A stretch of DNA of 20,464 bases from a virus. The notes under the pieces were generated by a model. The model did no database searches and was not told where the DNA came from. It saw only the letters and a program-made list of their open reading frames with translations. Location of the stretch: the IMG/VR virus record IMGVR_UViG_3300020074_000156, positions 1 through 20,464 of that record; one strand, given 5' to 3'. This document shows, one piece after another, positions 6,401 to 15,400 of this stretch. The position numbers were made by a program, and so were the translations under genes. Numbering within the stretch: position 1 is the stretch's first letter; every line of letters begins with the position of its first letter.

Positions 6401-8937
6401 CTCGCAGTAACAGCAAATTTATATGGTGAATTACCATCAGTATCAATTACAAGATTATTTTTAAATACTGATAATCCGTTATGTGTGGTTGTACCATCAA
6501 TATCTAATGTGCCATATACTTTTACATTTCCACCAATAACCATAGAGCTTGCAATTGAAGCTCCTCCATCTACCTTTAATGCACCATAAGTTACTAGTGA
6601 TCCATAGGCTGTACCTGCTAAAGCATTAGTAATATTGGTATTGGTAGTATTTTGAATATTGACTATGGATGCGGATTGGGTTGTTAGATTACCAGTAAGT
6701 GTTGTTGCACCAGTAACTCCAAGAGTGCCATTAAAACTTCCATTGCCTGTAGTTGATTGGAATTCAATTTTTGTTGTCCCTACTCCATCCTTTAATTGTA
6801 GAGTCTTAGATGCGCCTTGTAATACAAAATTGTCATCGAAACGAGAAGTACTACGCACTCTTAATGTGCTAGTAATATCTGTTAGGCCTCCAATAAATAC
6901 ATCGTTACTTACACCAATACCACCAGTAACTACTAACGTGCCAGTAGTTGCCGATGTTGAATTGGTGCCAGTGGTTAACTTGAGATTGCCTGCTAATAGA
7001 CCAGCATTGGTGCCAGAAAATACTTCGGAAGTATTTGTAGCATCGAAATAGAAGGCGAATCCACCGACATGACCCGCGAGATCAGTATACGAATCATCGT
7101 AACCATAGAATCCAAGTTTTGCTGCACTATCATAATATCTAAAACTGACACCTCTATCAAGATTATCATCAGAAGTTGGAGCAGTATCACCACCAAGAGT
7201 GATAATTGGATCGTCCACTTGCAATGTGGTAGAGTTAACCGTCGTTGTGGTGCCGTCAACCTGTAAATTGCCCCAAACTCTGACGGTGCCAGTAACGGCA
7301 CGATCATCACCAGGATCCAAGTTGAGGGTCGCATTAGTTGTAGCAATATAGTTATCTTGGAAACGATAATCTTCAACATGAATTTTACCTGTAGATTCAC
7401 TTGCTTGAATACTAACAACATCTTCAGCATTTAGATTTAATGTGCTTGTACCAGCACCAGAATTGCTGACAGAAAGGGTTACAGATCTAGCAGATGCACT
7501 AGCTTGAGTGCTAGTAATTGTTAGATTTCCGTCGCCAGTTTTATTAATTGTCTGTGCTGTAGTTGCATCTAATGTAATATCTGCGTGTCCGAAAAAACTT
7601 CTGACATTAATGTCAACTTCTCCAGATCCACTATTACCAGTATTATTGGCGCTAAACAGTAAACTGCCTGCGGTGTTATTAACTTTGAGATAATTTAAAT
7701 AATTAAATCCTTTATATGCAGTAGATGCTGTTAATTCTTGATCTAATTCAAAATCTTCTTTTGTATTAGTATCAGAGAAAGAAATTCTATTATTTTGTAG
7801 TTGAGTATTATCTACACCAAGTGCAGCAATTGTAACATGGCCATTTGAATCTACATCAAAATCTTCCTGTGCAAACGAGGCCAATCCTTTCTGTTCGGTT
7901 GCCGCAGCCGCGAGATATCTCCACCCTCCAGCATCGCTGGCATTAGTATGAGTAGGAGCACCAGCGCCCGCAGCGATTGCTCTAATTGCTTGGTAGACAT
8001 TACCGCCATTTTTGATGATGTCGTATCTTGAATAAGTTGTCCCAGCATTATACGAATTATACTTTGCGCCTTCGGTTGCGGTTGCAATAGGAAGATTGGT
8101 AGATGAAGTTAAACGTCCAAATGTGTCAACAGTATATTTTACTGTATTTACAGTTTGTGTGCCAAATGGTTCATTATTTGATCCAACTGCAGATACTGAA
8201 TTTAAATTTTCAGTATTGTAATCACCCGTTACAACAGTTGTTGTAATCAAATCGATGGTTGGGTTACCAGATAAACCAGCACCTTGGGTAACAGCAATTC
8301 TTCCTCCAGTACCAGTAATTGTCCTGGTAGACATTGCACCACCACTGGTTCTTGAAATAATGCCCGTTGTGCTTAGAGCGGAAATTGCAGCAAGATCTAA
8401 ATCATATGGTTGTGCTGATTGCCCCTCAACATTACCATTCAATCCATATTCAGAAAGAGTCGTTGGACTTGAAGCATTTATGACTCTTCCTTTAGCATCG
8501 ACAGTTACCTTTGTATAAGTACCAGATGAAGTGCTAGTGGCATCATAGTGAGGTAATGAAGATATTAATTGTAATGCAGCATTAATATTTAAGTTTGCTG
8601 ATCCATCAAAGTTTCCCGCACCAGTCAAATCCTGTGATAGTTGAATTTGGCGAGTAGATGCTAATCTTGTGGCAGTAGAAGCATTACCAATAATGGTTGC
8701 AGTAATAATACCAGCAGAGAAGTTTCCATCAGCATCTCTTGCCACCATAGTATTTGGTGTATTAGATACAGACTCGATAGGTCTCTCATATTTTAGAGAG
8801 TTCCATGCAGTAACACCGTCTCCTATTTTTAAGCGACCTGTATCTAGCTCAATCCCCACTTCACCTTGAGCAAGAGTTGGGTTAACGTTTGCCCACTCCT
8901 GAGCACCACCTCTCCTTAATTGAATTCTATTTGCCAT
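3403..8937 (-). CDS. Long repetitive tail fibre protein with an Mtd-like N-terminus
   Basis: This 1844-residue protein is a probable trimeric tail fibre that touches the host surface. Residues 1-50 (RIQLRRGGAQEWANVNPTLA, then GEVGIELDTGRLKIGDGVTA) match the small domain that starts many phage fibres and the major tropism determinant, which probably attaches the fibre to the virion. Residues about 60-120 and 1440-1490 are related fibre repeats (DGNFSAGIITATIIGNASTA versus SGNFAAGTITAALTGNSSTA). A CBM5/12-like patch lies near 293-343. The middle has seven GG-G-AK-L-VGG-L-V-G repeats, flanked by two copies of a block of about 105 residues. LYYTKARVQDQL near the end is a common fibre element. The last 135 residues carry GSGY and VGE modules. 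I see no S74-type intramolecular chaperone. Ser, Thr, Gly, Asn and Ala are very abundant and cysteine is absent or rare. A dedicated promoter and an upstream terminator isolate this gene. Confidence 0.88.
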   Translation of the reverse strand: MANRIQLRRGGAQEWANVNPTLAQGEVGIELDTGRLKIGDGVTAWNSLKYERPIESVSNTPNTMVARDADGNFSAGIITATIIGNASTATRLASTRQIQLSQDLTGAGNFDGSANLNINAALQLISSLPHYDATSTSSGTYTKVTVDAKGRVINASSPTTLSEYGLNGNVEGQSAQPYDLDLAAISALSTTGIISRTSGGAMSTRTITGTGGRIAVTQGAGLSGNPTIDLITTTVVTGDYNTENLNSVSAVGSNNEPFGTQTVNTVKYTVDTFGRLTSSTNLPIATATEGAKYNSYNAGTTYSRYDIIKNGGNVYQAIRAIAAGAGAPTHTNASDAGGWRYLAAAATEQKGLASFAQEDFDVDSNGHVTIAALGVDNTQLQNNRISFSDTNTKEDFELDQELTASTAYKGFNYLNYLKVNNTAGSLLFSANNTGNSGSGEVDINVRSFFGHADITLDATTAQTINKTGDGNLTITSTQASASARSVTLSVSNSGAGTSTLNLNAEDVVSIQASESTGKIHVEDYRFQDNYIATTNATLNLDPGDDRAVTGTVRVWGNLQVDGTTTTVNSTTLQVDDPIITLGGDTAPTSDDNLDRGVSFRYYDSAAKLGFYGYDDSYTDLAGHVGGFAFYFDATNTSEVFSGTNAGLLAGNLKLTTGTNSTSATTGTLVVTGGIGVSNDVFIGGLTDITSTLRVRSTSRFDDNFVLQGASKTLQLKDGVGTTKIEFQSTTGNGSFNGTLGVTGATTLTGNLTTQSASIVNIQNTTNTNITNALAGTAYGSLVTYGALKVDGGASIASSMVIGGNVKVYGTLDIDGTTTHNGLSVFKNNLVIDTDGNSPYKFAVTASSGKIDTVGQIVTTDTTDSTSTTTGSIITSGGVGIAKQLRVSQGTTLSSTLAVSGITTLSNTTDANFAGSITSGTTYSSMASHPGALLVSGGVDIAKSLIVGENLKVFGSVDFGTSTGGGIAGEVNHYNKETFFDDVNFYDTATPTYLNDWFSSIFCRGGAVIRDDLYVGGDLQVRHNTNYTPGSQAGSDLVIFRVYGQTGQTDIYGITNHGNDLFVKNGLAGATTFSVDAQTGNTSASGTFTVTDNSTFNKNVTIVGSDSASTEFFKIRNGSAVDKFVVDSSSGNTTIAGTATITSATQINSTLGVTGVTSLTNTTDQTISGVSYTADGAVRLNGGLGVAKNLAVAGSMRVFGNSTISGTTTQSGNATFAGRVAVSNVDDVTSFADNAVSLTTDGGLRVSKNAYIGGDFYIWDNTNSRVAFGVTNLTGAVSTHGNLTVGGNLTVNGTTTTVNSTVTTVDDPIITLGGDTAPVSDDSKDRGVEFRYFDTTAKVGFFGLDRSTLEYVFLTTATNSSEIFTGTDGSLRAGSLKLTGSGTALSVDFNANIDGALTVDGVITSNVAGGTAPFIVTSTTKVNNLNADLLDGFTTASTNTSNTVVVRDPSGNFAAGTITAALTGNSSTATTLQTARNIAVSGAVSGTVSFNGSADVTISTTFVDADITALAAMAGTGYVVRTAANTYAQRSISATASSGITITNGDGIAGNTVINVASTSGNSSNNLVLRDASGNFAAGTITANLTGNVIGNVTGNVTGNATGLSGTPNITVGAIGATSLNASGNVTAATFSGALTGNVTGNVTGNVTGQVSSISNFTTTNLAEGTKLYYTKARVQDQLDNAFAQLKAMLNNLETNTTLVLNLSGDPTPGDVVSFNNATLSGGNGYLTSTGVATTGGTGSGLTVNIVATAGIVTSVTINNDGTGYSPNDVITITGGTTPQATITISAVKEMKVGNTLTGATTGTTGVITALGATSATVNAVDGFFEVGETVSANNVTTLTISSFA
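3406..3810 (-). other. GSGY plus VGE modules forming the C-terminal end of the fibre
   Basis: Residues about 1710-1844 contain a GSGY-type unit (GIVTSVTINNDGTGYSPNDV) followed by a VGE-type unit (MKVGNTLTGATTGTTGVITA, then FFEVGETVSANN). The same two elements are embedded in gp14, gp8 and the YHYH-like protein, but here they form the extreme C-terminus of the fibre. The role is unknown. Either a structural cap or receptor contact would fit the position. Confidence 0.65.
3995..4030 (-). repeat. Three tandem 12-base units coding GNVT repeats
   Basis: On the plus strand the unit ccagtWacatta occurs three times without interruption, followed by a degenerate fourth unit at 4031-4042. On the coding strand it gives repeated GNVT tetrapeptides. 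Unit length is a multiple of three, so gain or loss of a unit changes fibre length but not the frame. Confidence 0.9.
4145..4180 (-). repeat. Second set of 12-base GNVT-coding units
   Basis: Three units of the form cc(a/t)(g/a)t(t/c)acatta lie next to one another, about 115 bases from the first set and closely related to it. They code for GNV(I/T) repeats. The two sets may derive from one another through slippage or recombination. Confidence 0.85.
4790..5095 (-). repeat. Second copy of a duplicated fibre block of about 105 residues
   Basis: Fibre residues about 1282-1383 read GGNLTVNGTTTTVNSTVTTV, then DDPIITLGGDTAPVSDDSKD, RGVEFRYFDTTAKVGFFGLD and SSEIFTGTDGSLRAGSLKL. They match the block at 6965-7285 almost position for position. 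The second copy is slightly shorter in the loop after FFGLD. Confidence 0.88.
5160..6940 (-). repeat. Seven diverged fibre-shaft repeats (GG-G-AK-L-VGG-L-V-G)
   Basis: Seven protein repeats share a core: GGIGVSNDVFIGG, GGASIASSMVIGGNVKVYG, GGVGIAKQLRVSQG, GGVDIAKSLIVGENLKVFG, GGAVIRDDLYVGGDLQV, GGLGVAKNLAVAGSMRVFG and GGLRVSKNAYIGGDFYIWD. Spacing is uneven, from about 60 to 180 residues. The pattern fits the shaft of a trimeric beta-structured fibre. The DNA is too diverged for simple slippage. Confidence 0.8.
6965..7285 (-). repeat. First copy of the duplicated fibre block of about 105 residues
   Basis: Fibre residues about 552-658 contain WGNLQVDGTTTTVNSTTLQV, then DDPIITLGGDTAPTSDDNLD, RGVSFRYYDSAAKLGFYGYD and TSEVFSGTNAGLLAGNLKL. 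The block is repeated about 730 residues later. The two copies bracket the shaft repeats, which suggests an internal duplication marking two similar positions along the fibre. Confidence 0.88.
7911..8063 (-). other. Carbohydrate-binding-like patch (CBM5/12 type) in the fibre
   Basis: Fibre residues about 293-343 read YNAGTTYSRYDIIKNGGNVY, then QAI, a loop with APTHTNASDAGG, and WRYL. This aromatic pattern (YxxGxxYxxxDIIxxxGxxYxA...P...W) is that of small chitin/cellulose-binding modules of the CBM5/12 type. The match is by eye, so a sugar-binding role is inference. Confidence 0.45.
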
Positions 8938-8973
8938 TTTTTAAGACAACCTGTGTATTTAATGCTTCTTTGT

Positions 8974-8981
8974 TATTTATG
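8974..8981 (-). promoter_or_regulatory. T4-type late promoter for the tail fibre gene
   Basis: The coding strand reads CATAAATA, fitting the NATAAATA late motif of T4-like marine phages. It lies 37 bases upstream of the fibre ATG in the 83-base gap, which is the longest gap in the window. It directly follows the T-tract of the upstream terminator, so the fibre and the neck genes after it probably start a new late transcript here. A weak AGGTT ribosome site (8948-8952) precedes the ATG. Confidence 0.7.
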
Positions 8982-8983
8982 TC

Positions 8984-9017
8984 AAATAAAAAAGAGGGGG
9001 GAAATAAATCCCCCCTT
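8984..9017 (-). terminator. Intrinsic terminator after the small coiled-coil gene pair
   Basis: On the coding strand a G6 run (complement of 9010-9015) pairs with a C6 run (complement of 8996-9001) across an eight-base AT loop (9002-9009). One A-T pair and one G-T wobble extend the stem at its base. The stem is followed by TCTTTTTTATTT (complement of 8984-8995). It begins within six bases of the TGA at 9021. In this AT-rich sequence, twelve perfect G/C bases in such an arrangement are very unlikely by chance. Confidence 0.92.
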
Positions 9018-9020
9018 GAA

Positions 9021-9242
9021 TCATTCTTCTGTATCAGTTTCGGCAGATTCTTCAGATTCTTCCTCTTCCGATTTTTCTTCCGAATAATATTGCAATGTTT
9101 CAATTGCTCCTTGTAGTTTTAGAGCAGTTACTTCATTATCTTTGATCTTAGATGCAAGTTGCTGATTCTCTTCTAGCAGCGCAGTATAGCGTTGTTTAAA
9201 TTGAGTCAACATTTCTTCTTGAGAAACTTTTTCAATTGTCAT
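9021..9242 (-). CDS. Small acidic coiled-coil protein, unknown function
   Basis: This 73-residue protein has no recognised family. Residues about 7-54 look like a continuous amphipathic helix or coiled coil (MLTQFKQRYTALLEENQQLA, then SKIKDNEVTALKLQGAIETL). It is followed by YYSEEK and a strongly acidic tail of Glu, Ser and Asp (SEEEESEESAETDTEE). The ATG at 9242 overlaps the end of the preceding gene by 11 bases, which suggests coupled translation. A strong terminator follows the stop. Lying between the giant baseplate-type protein and the fibre, it could be a small fibre- or baseplate-assembly factor, but the sequence shows only its shape. Confidence 0.8.
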   Translation of the reverse strand: MTIEKVSQEEMLTQFKQRYTALLEENQQLASKIKDNEVTALKLQGAIETLQYYSEEKSEEEESEESAETDTEE

Positions 9243-9483
9243 AATTGTTACTCTGATTTTTTACTAACGTCAGTAATAATGCCTTAATAGCATCCATATC
9301 CGATTTTAACTCAGAAACATCATCTTGTAAAGCTTGTTGTTTCTTACGATCGTCTACACGGCGGTTATACGCCGCCATATATTTATCATATTCAGATTCA
9401 TTTGCATTGATGATGGCATTTGATTCTGGATCTCTATACCATCCATCTTTCCCATCTACGGGAATTAATTTTCTAGTATTCAT
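9232..9483 (-). CDS. Small coiled-coil protein, unknown function
   Basis: This 83-residue protein starts three bases after the stop of the giant structural gene and overlaps the next gene by 11 bases. The N-terminal half has an ordered-looking motif (DGKDGWYRDPESNAIINANE, about residues 10-29), then SEYDKYMAAYNRRVDD. Residues about 47-76 form a likely coiled coil with hydrophobic residues in heptad spacing (QALQDDVSELKSDMDAIKAL, then LLTLV). There is no membrane segment or signal peptide. I believe similar small proteins occur at this place in marine T4-like phages, but I cannot name a family. An assembly or virion-linker role is inferred from the context only. Confidence 0.82.
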   Translation of the reverse strand: MNTRKLIPVDGKDGWYRDPESNAIINANESEYDKYMAAYNRRVDDRKKQQALQDDVSELKSDMDAIKALLLTLVKNQSNNYDN

Positions 9484-9486
9484 AAA

Positions 9487-12400
9487 TTATGTAGCAAGAG
9501 CAATTGCACGGAGGTCAGCGATTAGAGGCACTTTTGCTTGATTGCTTGACCTCATCACAATTTTGATTTGGAATGCGTTGAAATTCAATCCAGTAACTTC
9601 ATAATAATAGTCTTTCCAAAGAATTTCTTCTGATGGTGACGCATCATACTGTTTTGGTAATCCAACTAAAGTCCATCCAATAGAGTCTATGTCGTCATTG
9701 GTGCCGTTGTCAAATGCTTTGTAGTATACTCTAACGGAAGCTTCTGGTGGACGAGACATTTGGAAATCAATTCTAATCGTCTTAGAATTCTTAATAAGTC
9801 TTGCAAGACGTGTAATATAAACAGCATCATTCTGATCACCTGTTGGCAATGTTGATACATCTTGTGATACATCAATCTTTCCTGCTTGTCCATATGGTTC
9901 GGGACCACCTGGCCATTCGTTGATACGATTTGTTGTGCAAATTAATGAGCAACGATCCATGTCAACAACAGGACTCAATTTATCATTTTCGGTACTCATA
10001 TCTAAGAGCATTGTAAATGATTTTGCTCCACCTAATTTTGCTTCCTCATTAATCTCAGAGCAAATCATCCTAGGATCAGAAAAGAAGTTTAGATCATTTA
10101 AAGTTACTGGCTCATATGTACCATCATTTACAAATGAGTCTTGATCGATTCCTAAAGATCCTCCTTCTCCTCCACCATTGCCAACAGAAGTTGCGCTTGT
10201 AGTATTTACTCTAGCTGTAATATCGGTATCAGGTAACTTCATTATATTTACTGTTGGTGTAAGAGTTTCAAACTGCACATTCTGAGATGCAATGACAGAT
10301 TCTCCTCCAGCACGAATACCGTTATTTGCAACAGCATCAACAGATAACATATAAGTATCCATCCATGGGCATTGAATACCTTCATGCACTTTATTGATAT
10401 TCGTTAATGGAATTCCATCTAAAGTGTAACATTGGACAACATCATCTACTGAATGTGTGGCAGCATCTGTTTCCATCGCTCCTCTACCATTAGTCGCAAC
10501 AGTAATTGTTGCCCCATCTCCAGAAATAGCACTATAAAGAATAATCTCATCACCAATCTTTAGATATCCTGGATTTGCATTACTGATTGCCTGACCATTA
10601 ACAATGGTATGGAAATCGACGGCAGTATTTACAGATATTGAAGTTGCAGTAGCAGTCAGTGAATTTGTTAAGTATGTTGGTGAAACTTCAGATAAAACTC
10701 CTTCGATACTAACATGATTTGTACGCTGGTGCATACAATGATTGTTGTGAAGTATCAGAATTTCTTTCTCATCTGATGAGTATGAAGGTGCTAATGATAA
10801 ATAAACTCCTTTAGAATCACCACTGTAGGTAACGGCAGAAACAGTTGCTGTTGCGCCACCTGTGTTAGAAATTTGCTCAGTCGCTGTAAATGCTCCAGTA
10901 ATATAATTTAAAGTTAGACTCGTGCCACTAACTGCTGTAACGATACCAACAGTTGTACTGGTGCCACCAGTAACAACATTCCCTACAGAGAATGTACCTA
11001 CAACCGATGACATTGTAATATTTGCAATCGATTTAGATGATCTAACTCTAAATGTTGTGGAAGTGCCAGGGAGCCAATTACCAGAAACATCAGTAACTGT
11101 TAATGTATCTGGAGATGTAGTAGTATCAATTGAAACTACTGTGGCTGATGCGCCTGTTGTTTCTTGTAGTAAGTTTGCACCTTGACCAAAGGTATAATTT
11201 GCACCACTATCCAAAGTAAATACTAATTGTGGTTTACGAGTAGCAATTGGATTTGATTGCATAATTTTCAATCCACCATTACCTAATCCTTGTGGAGAAT
11301 TATTAAGTGCAAGAGTACCAGTCAAAGATGTAAATTTAGCTCTGTTAATTATGAATTTTAAATCTTCATACTGATCTGCTGTCCAAGTAGAAGCGTTTTG
11401 TGACTTGAATAGGACACCTGCATATGGTTGCTCAGAGATTGTTCTTGTGCCACTAACTTCAATATCTCCCATTCTAGAAATCCACACTTTATATTCATTG
11501 GAGTCTGACAGCAATACAAAACAGTATTCTGTAGATGCTTTAATATAAACAGGAGATCTAAAAGTAAATCTAGTAGGAATTGCTGCTGTAGATGAGATAT
11601 CTACGTCATTTGGTGTAATAGTAACATCAGAGAATGGTAGGATAGTTTTGGTTGGATATCCATTTTCCATGGTGCGGATTTGCATGGAAACTGGAATGTT
11701 TTTATCCTTTGATTGGAAATATATATCAACACTAGTTAAGAAAACTCCACCTTTCTCTTCAGTAATAAATGATTGTGCAAGAGGGTCATACCATCCAATT
11801 TGGCGCTCCTCAACTCTTGTTGATTGCACAACTCTCTCTTCACTTACAGTATCCTGCACAATTTCTGCATTTCTAATGGCAAGAATATTTTCTTGCACAA
11901 CTTGTAATGTGCCAGAGGCGGAATAATTTGTTTGTGCCGAAGAAGTTGCCTCAGTAGTATTGTTTACCTCACTTGTGGTAAATCTGAATAATCTAATGCC
12001 AGTTGCCCAACGTGGATTTGCATCATTCTTTGGAGATGGAATAAAGAATGTGCCCTTAAGTGTACCAACGTTATCACTTAACAATCTACGGTCAGCAATA
12101 ACTGCTCTAGCACCAGAAGATTGTCCAACTAAAATTTCACTAACTTGCATGTTTCCAAAATGATCTGGAGATACAGTCTTTGAAATAGAATCAATATCAT
12201 GATTTAAGTATGGTGTTTGTGAGGAATATGTTTCTGGAAGAGTTTCTTCTCCTTTACCATATGGATTTGTTGTATAACCATCATTAGGTGCTACAACTTT
12301 CAAACGACAACCAGAAGTTTGACCAATTACAGTTTCTCCGACAACAAATGGAGTTTCATTTGTTCTGGCATCGGTAGATGAATTTTTGATCAATTCGATA

Positions 12401-15400
12401 ACCTTTGGAGTTACATAATTTGAAATAGATACACCATCAAAGTATGGATAGAATCTTGTGCGTGGTTTTACTCTCTCTACTGAGAATCCAATATTTCTGG
12501 ATCTAATCCAAGGAATATTGGATCTAGACAATACTGTATCACCTAAAGACTTTCTTTCAATTTTAGGCACAATTCTTGATCGGACACCTTGACGTGCTTG
12601 GTTATTTACAACTCTGAATGTTGTGCGCTCGTGAAGATAGAATAGTCCTTGCTGTCTCTGTCCGTGACCAGCTCTACCTAACTGGCGGCCAATGCCATAT
12701 GTTCCAGATTGTGATGTATGTTGGCTTGATGATTCTATACTCTCACCAGTCCAAGTTGTTTGCCAAGATCCCCATTGAATAGGTGCAAATCCATTTTGAT
12801 CGACTTGCATATCTCTAGCAACAGCAGAAAAATCTCCCTCAACGTTTTCCACACGAGCAGGCATACGCTCGGTATCCAACCAATCATCAGATGCTGGTGT
12901 TAAATCGACTCTTCCAATAAATGTAAATACGTTAAATGGGTTAATATTTTCAGTACGTGACGCATATGGTTGCTTAATTAATTCAACTTCTGTATACGGA
13001 AGCATCGCAATGTTTCCACGAGTTAATACAACATTTGAAGATGCGGAAAGATTTGTTACTAATGCGACATTAGTCGTATAGTGTTGGGGACGTAATTGAC
13101 CTTCTTTAAAATCTAAAGAGCACTTGTAATCTGGATGGAACACGGCACCAAGAGTGTGATCTGTAAAATCATCAACGACATATCCATTTTTTAATCTATC
13201 AAATCCATTTTCATCATATACCTTAGTGTTGTCAGTCTGAGACTCTAATAAAGATAAAGAAGTATAATATTCTACGTGAGTTAGACGAGTTTCCAAATCA
13301 CCAATATCTTTCATAGTGTAACGACGAATAATTTCCTGTGTTATCAGACAATCCCTTTCTGGATCAAACATAAATGGCTTATATTCGATCGTCGCTAATA
13401 ACATAGCATTCTCAATCTTTTGTGGAGGAATTAAGTATTTTCCAGATACACCCTTCACAACCTTTAATTGTGCATCATGAGTTAGATATAATTTATCAAC
13501 TCTTGGTAGATACCAAGAATAATCAGATCTAAATGAAGAATCAACCTGCATAATATCAAAAATTGTTGATGCACCAGCGCCGCCAGTTGTATTGTATACT
13601 CTTGAATTAAAATCAAAAGTGCTACAATTCACAAAGTATGGGGCAGAAATTGTACCCGATCCAGATGCCAATTCTTTAACTCCAGGACGGAAGTCCAATT
13701 GGTCTCTTAAGAAGTTAATAGATCCATCAATTTTATATGTTGGAATTGCTTTATATGGAATTCCAGTATAAGATTCTGCGGAGAAGTAATCTCCAGACGA
13801 TTCGTGTGCAAAATAATCAAAGATGACTAATAATCTTCTTGTTGGAGCAATGCTGGATGGAAGTCTAGTTAACTTTGAAACATCATAGTAATTAGTTCTT
13901 TGTCCTGGTTCTAAACGATATCTATCAGTTACTAACTTACTGCCAGCAAATACCGTATTTTCCCCATCATCAACAATTGCCGTGATTGCATCTCCAGTTG
14001 CATTAAATCCTTGTAGAATTTCTCCAGGTATAAAATTAATTTCATTTAAAATTACATAATATAGTTTAAGATTGGTGTTTAAGAAAGAAATTACCCTTGC
14101 TCTAGCACCAGATGTTTTTCCAATAACAATGGTGTTATTTGCAAAAAACACAGATTCAGTTAATACTACATATGGCGGTGAAGCATCGTTTTCATCTAAA
14201 GATTCATATATGGCATGAATGTTATAAACGTCATTCAATCCTAAAGAAATTTCAAGATCTTCTACTCTAGTGCCTGGTAGAGTACTATATGTTAGTCCAG
14301 TCAATTGGACATCTTTATCTGTTAGGGTCTTGATTACTTTTAGTGACTTTAATAAACCAGCAGTTTTAATTTTCCTTGAAGGAGTATTCTTAGATACCAG
14401 TGCAGTAAGAGATACTGTAGTAATATTTGGCAATCCAGTAATAGTAATAGATTGGTTTTGAGCACCAAAAGTTACCGTCAATACTCCAGAATCTGCCAAT
14501 GCATCAATATCCATATTTGTGCCAACGGGATATGTTGCATTTGTACTGGCAACGACTGTTAGTATATAATTTTCTGAAGATAGTGAAGCAAATGATTCGG
14601 TATCTGGGAGAGTGAAAGTAATGGATCCACTACTAACAGTTTTATTAATAAAGTTTCTATAAACAAAGAAAGACTCATCAGAAATAGATTTCATTGCAAC
14701 TTCTGGTAAGTCGAATGACAATTCTCCATTTTGATAATCTTTTTGGAAAATGAATGGGCGTAATCTAGTTACACTAGTACTTACAACGTCAGCAACTGTG
14801 CCAACAGCAAGAGTACTATCAAGTAAAGCAACTTGGTTTGCAAAGTCAAAGATGGTTGCAGATACTCCAGTGTGCTTATTTACTGCTGTGTAATTAATCG
14901 CAGTTTGATTAATTCTTCTTACTCGCACAGTATTTGTGCCGACAAAATCTGCGACACCAGCAGCCAAAACATCTCCTGGTCTAAGATCTTTTTCAAATCT
15001 GGTTTTAAAACCAGTAATATCGTCACTTACATCGACATCAACAGTATTACCTTCAATTAAGGTCGCTTCGTTAAGGACAACATTACAACCAAATTTTACA
15101 ACATTGTTATTATTATATCCAAACATAGATTTGGTATCACCAAGTTGATAACTCCAAGCGGAGGTTAAACTGCCTCTCGCAATACCATCAATTTCTAATA
15201 CTTCATTATTAACAAAAACACCACTTACTTGCTCTAAGTAGGCATAATGAGTATTGTTACCAGTATTTACAATATACCCAGTTGCTCCAGAAGTTCTACC
15301 TCTGATTAATTGACCAACAGTGAATGGTGTAACTGGGTTGGCAATGTTGATAACAGTCCACATCTGCACATCAAAGAAATATAAATCATATACTCCGCCA

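Noticed and set aside
3395-8869. Many plus-strand open frames opposite the fibre gene, some over 100 codons
   Set aside because: They mirror the Thr/Gly/Asn/Val-rich fibre repeats read backwards, lack ribosome sites and resemble no protein. They are shadows of a repetitive gene.
9380-9387. GATAAATA late-promoter match inside the 83-residue gene
   Set aside because: It is coding sequence for Asp-Lys-Tyr in an AT-rich gene and not in a gap. One such match is expected by chance.
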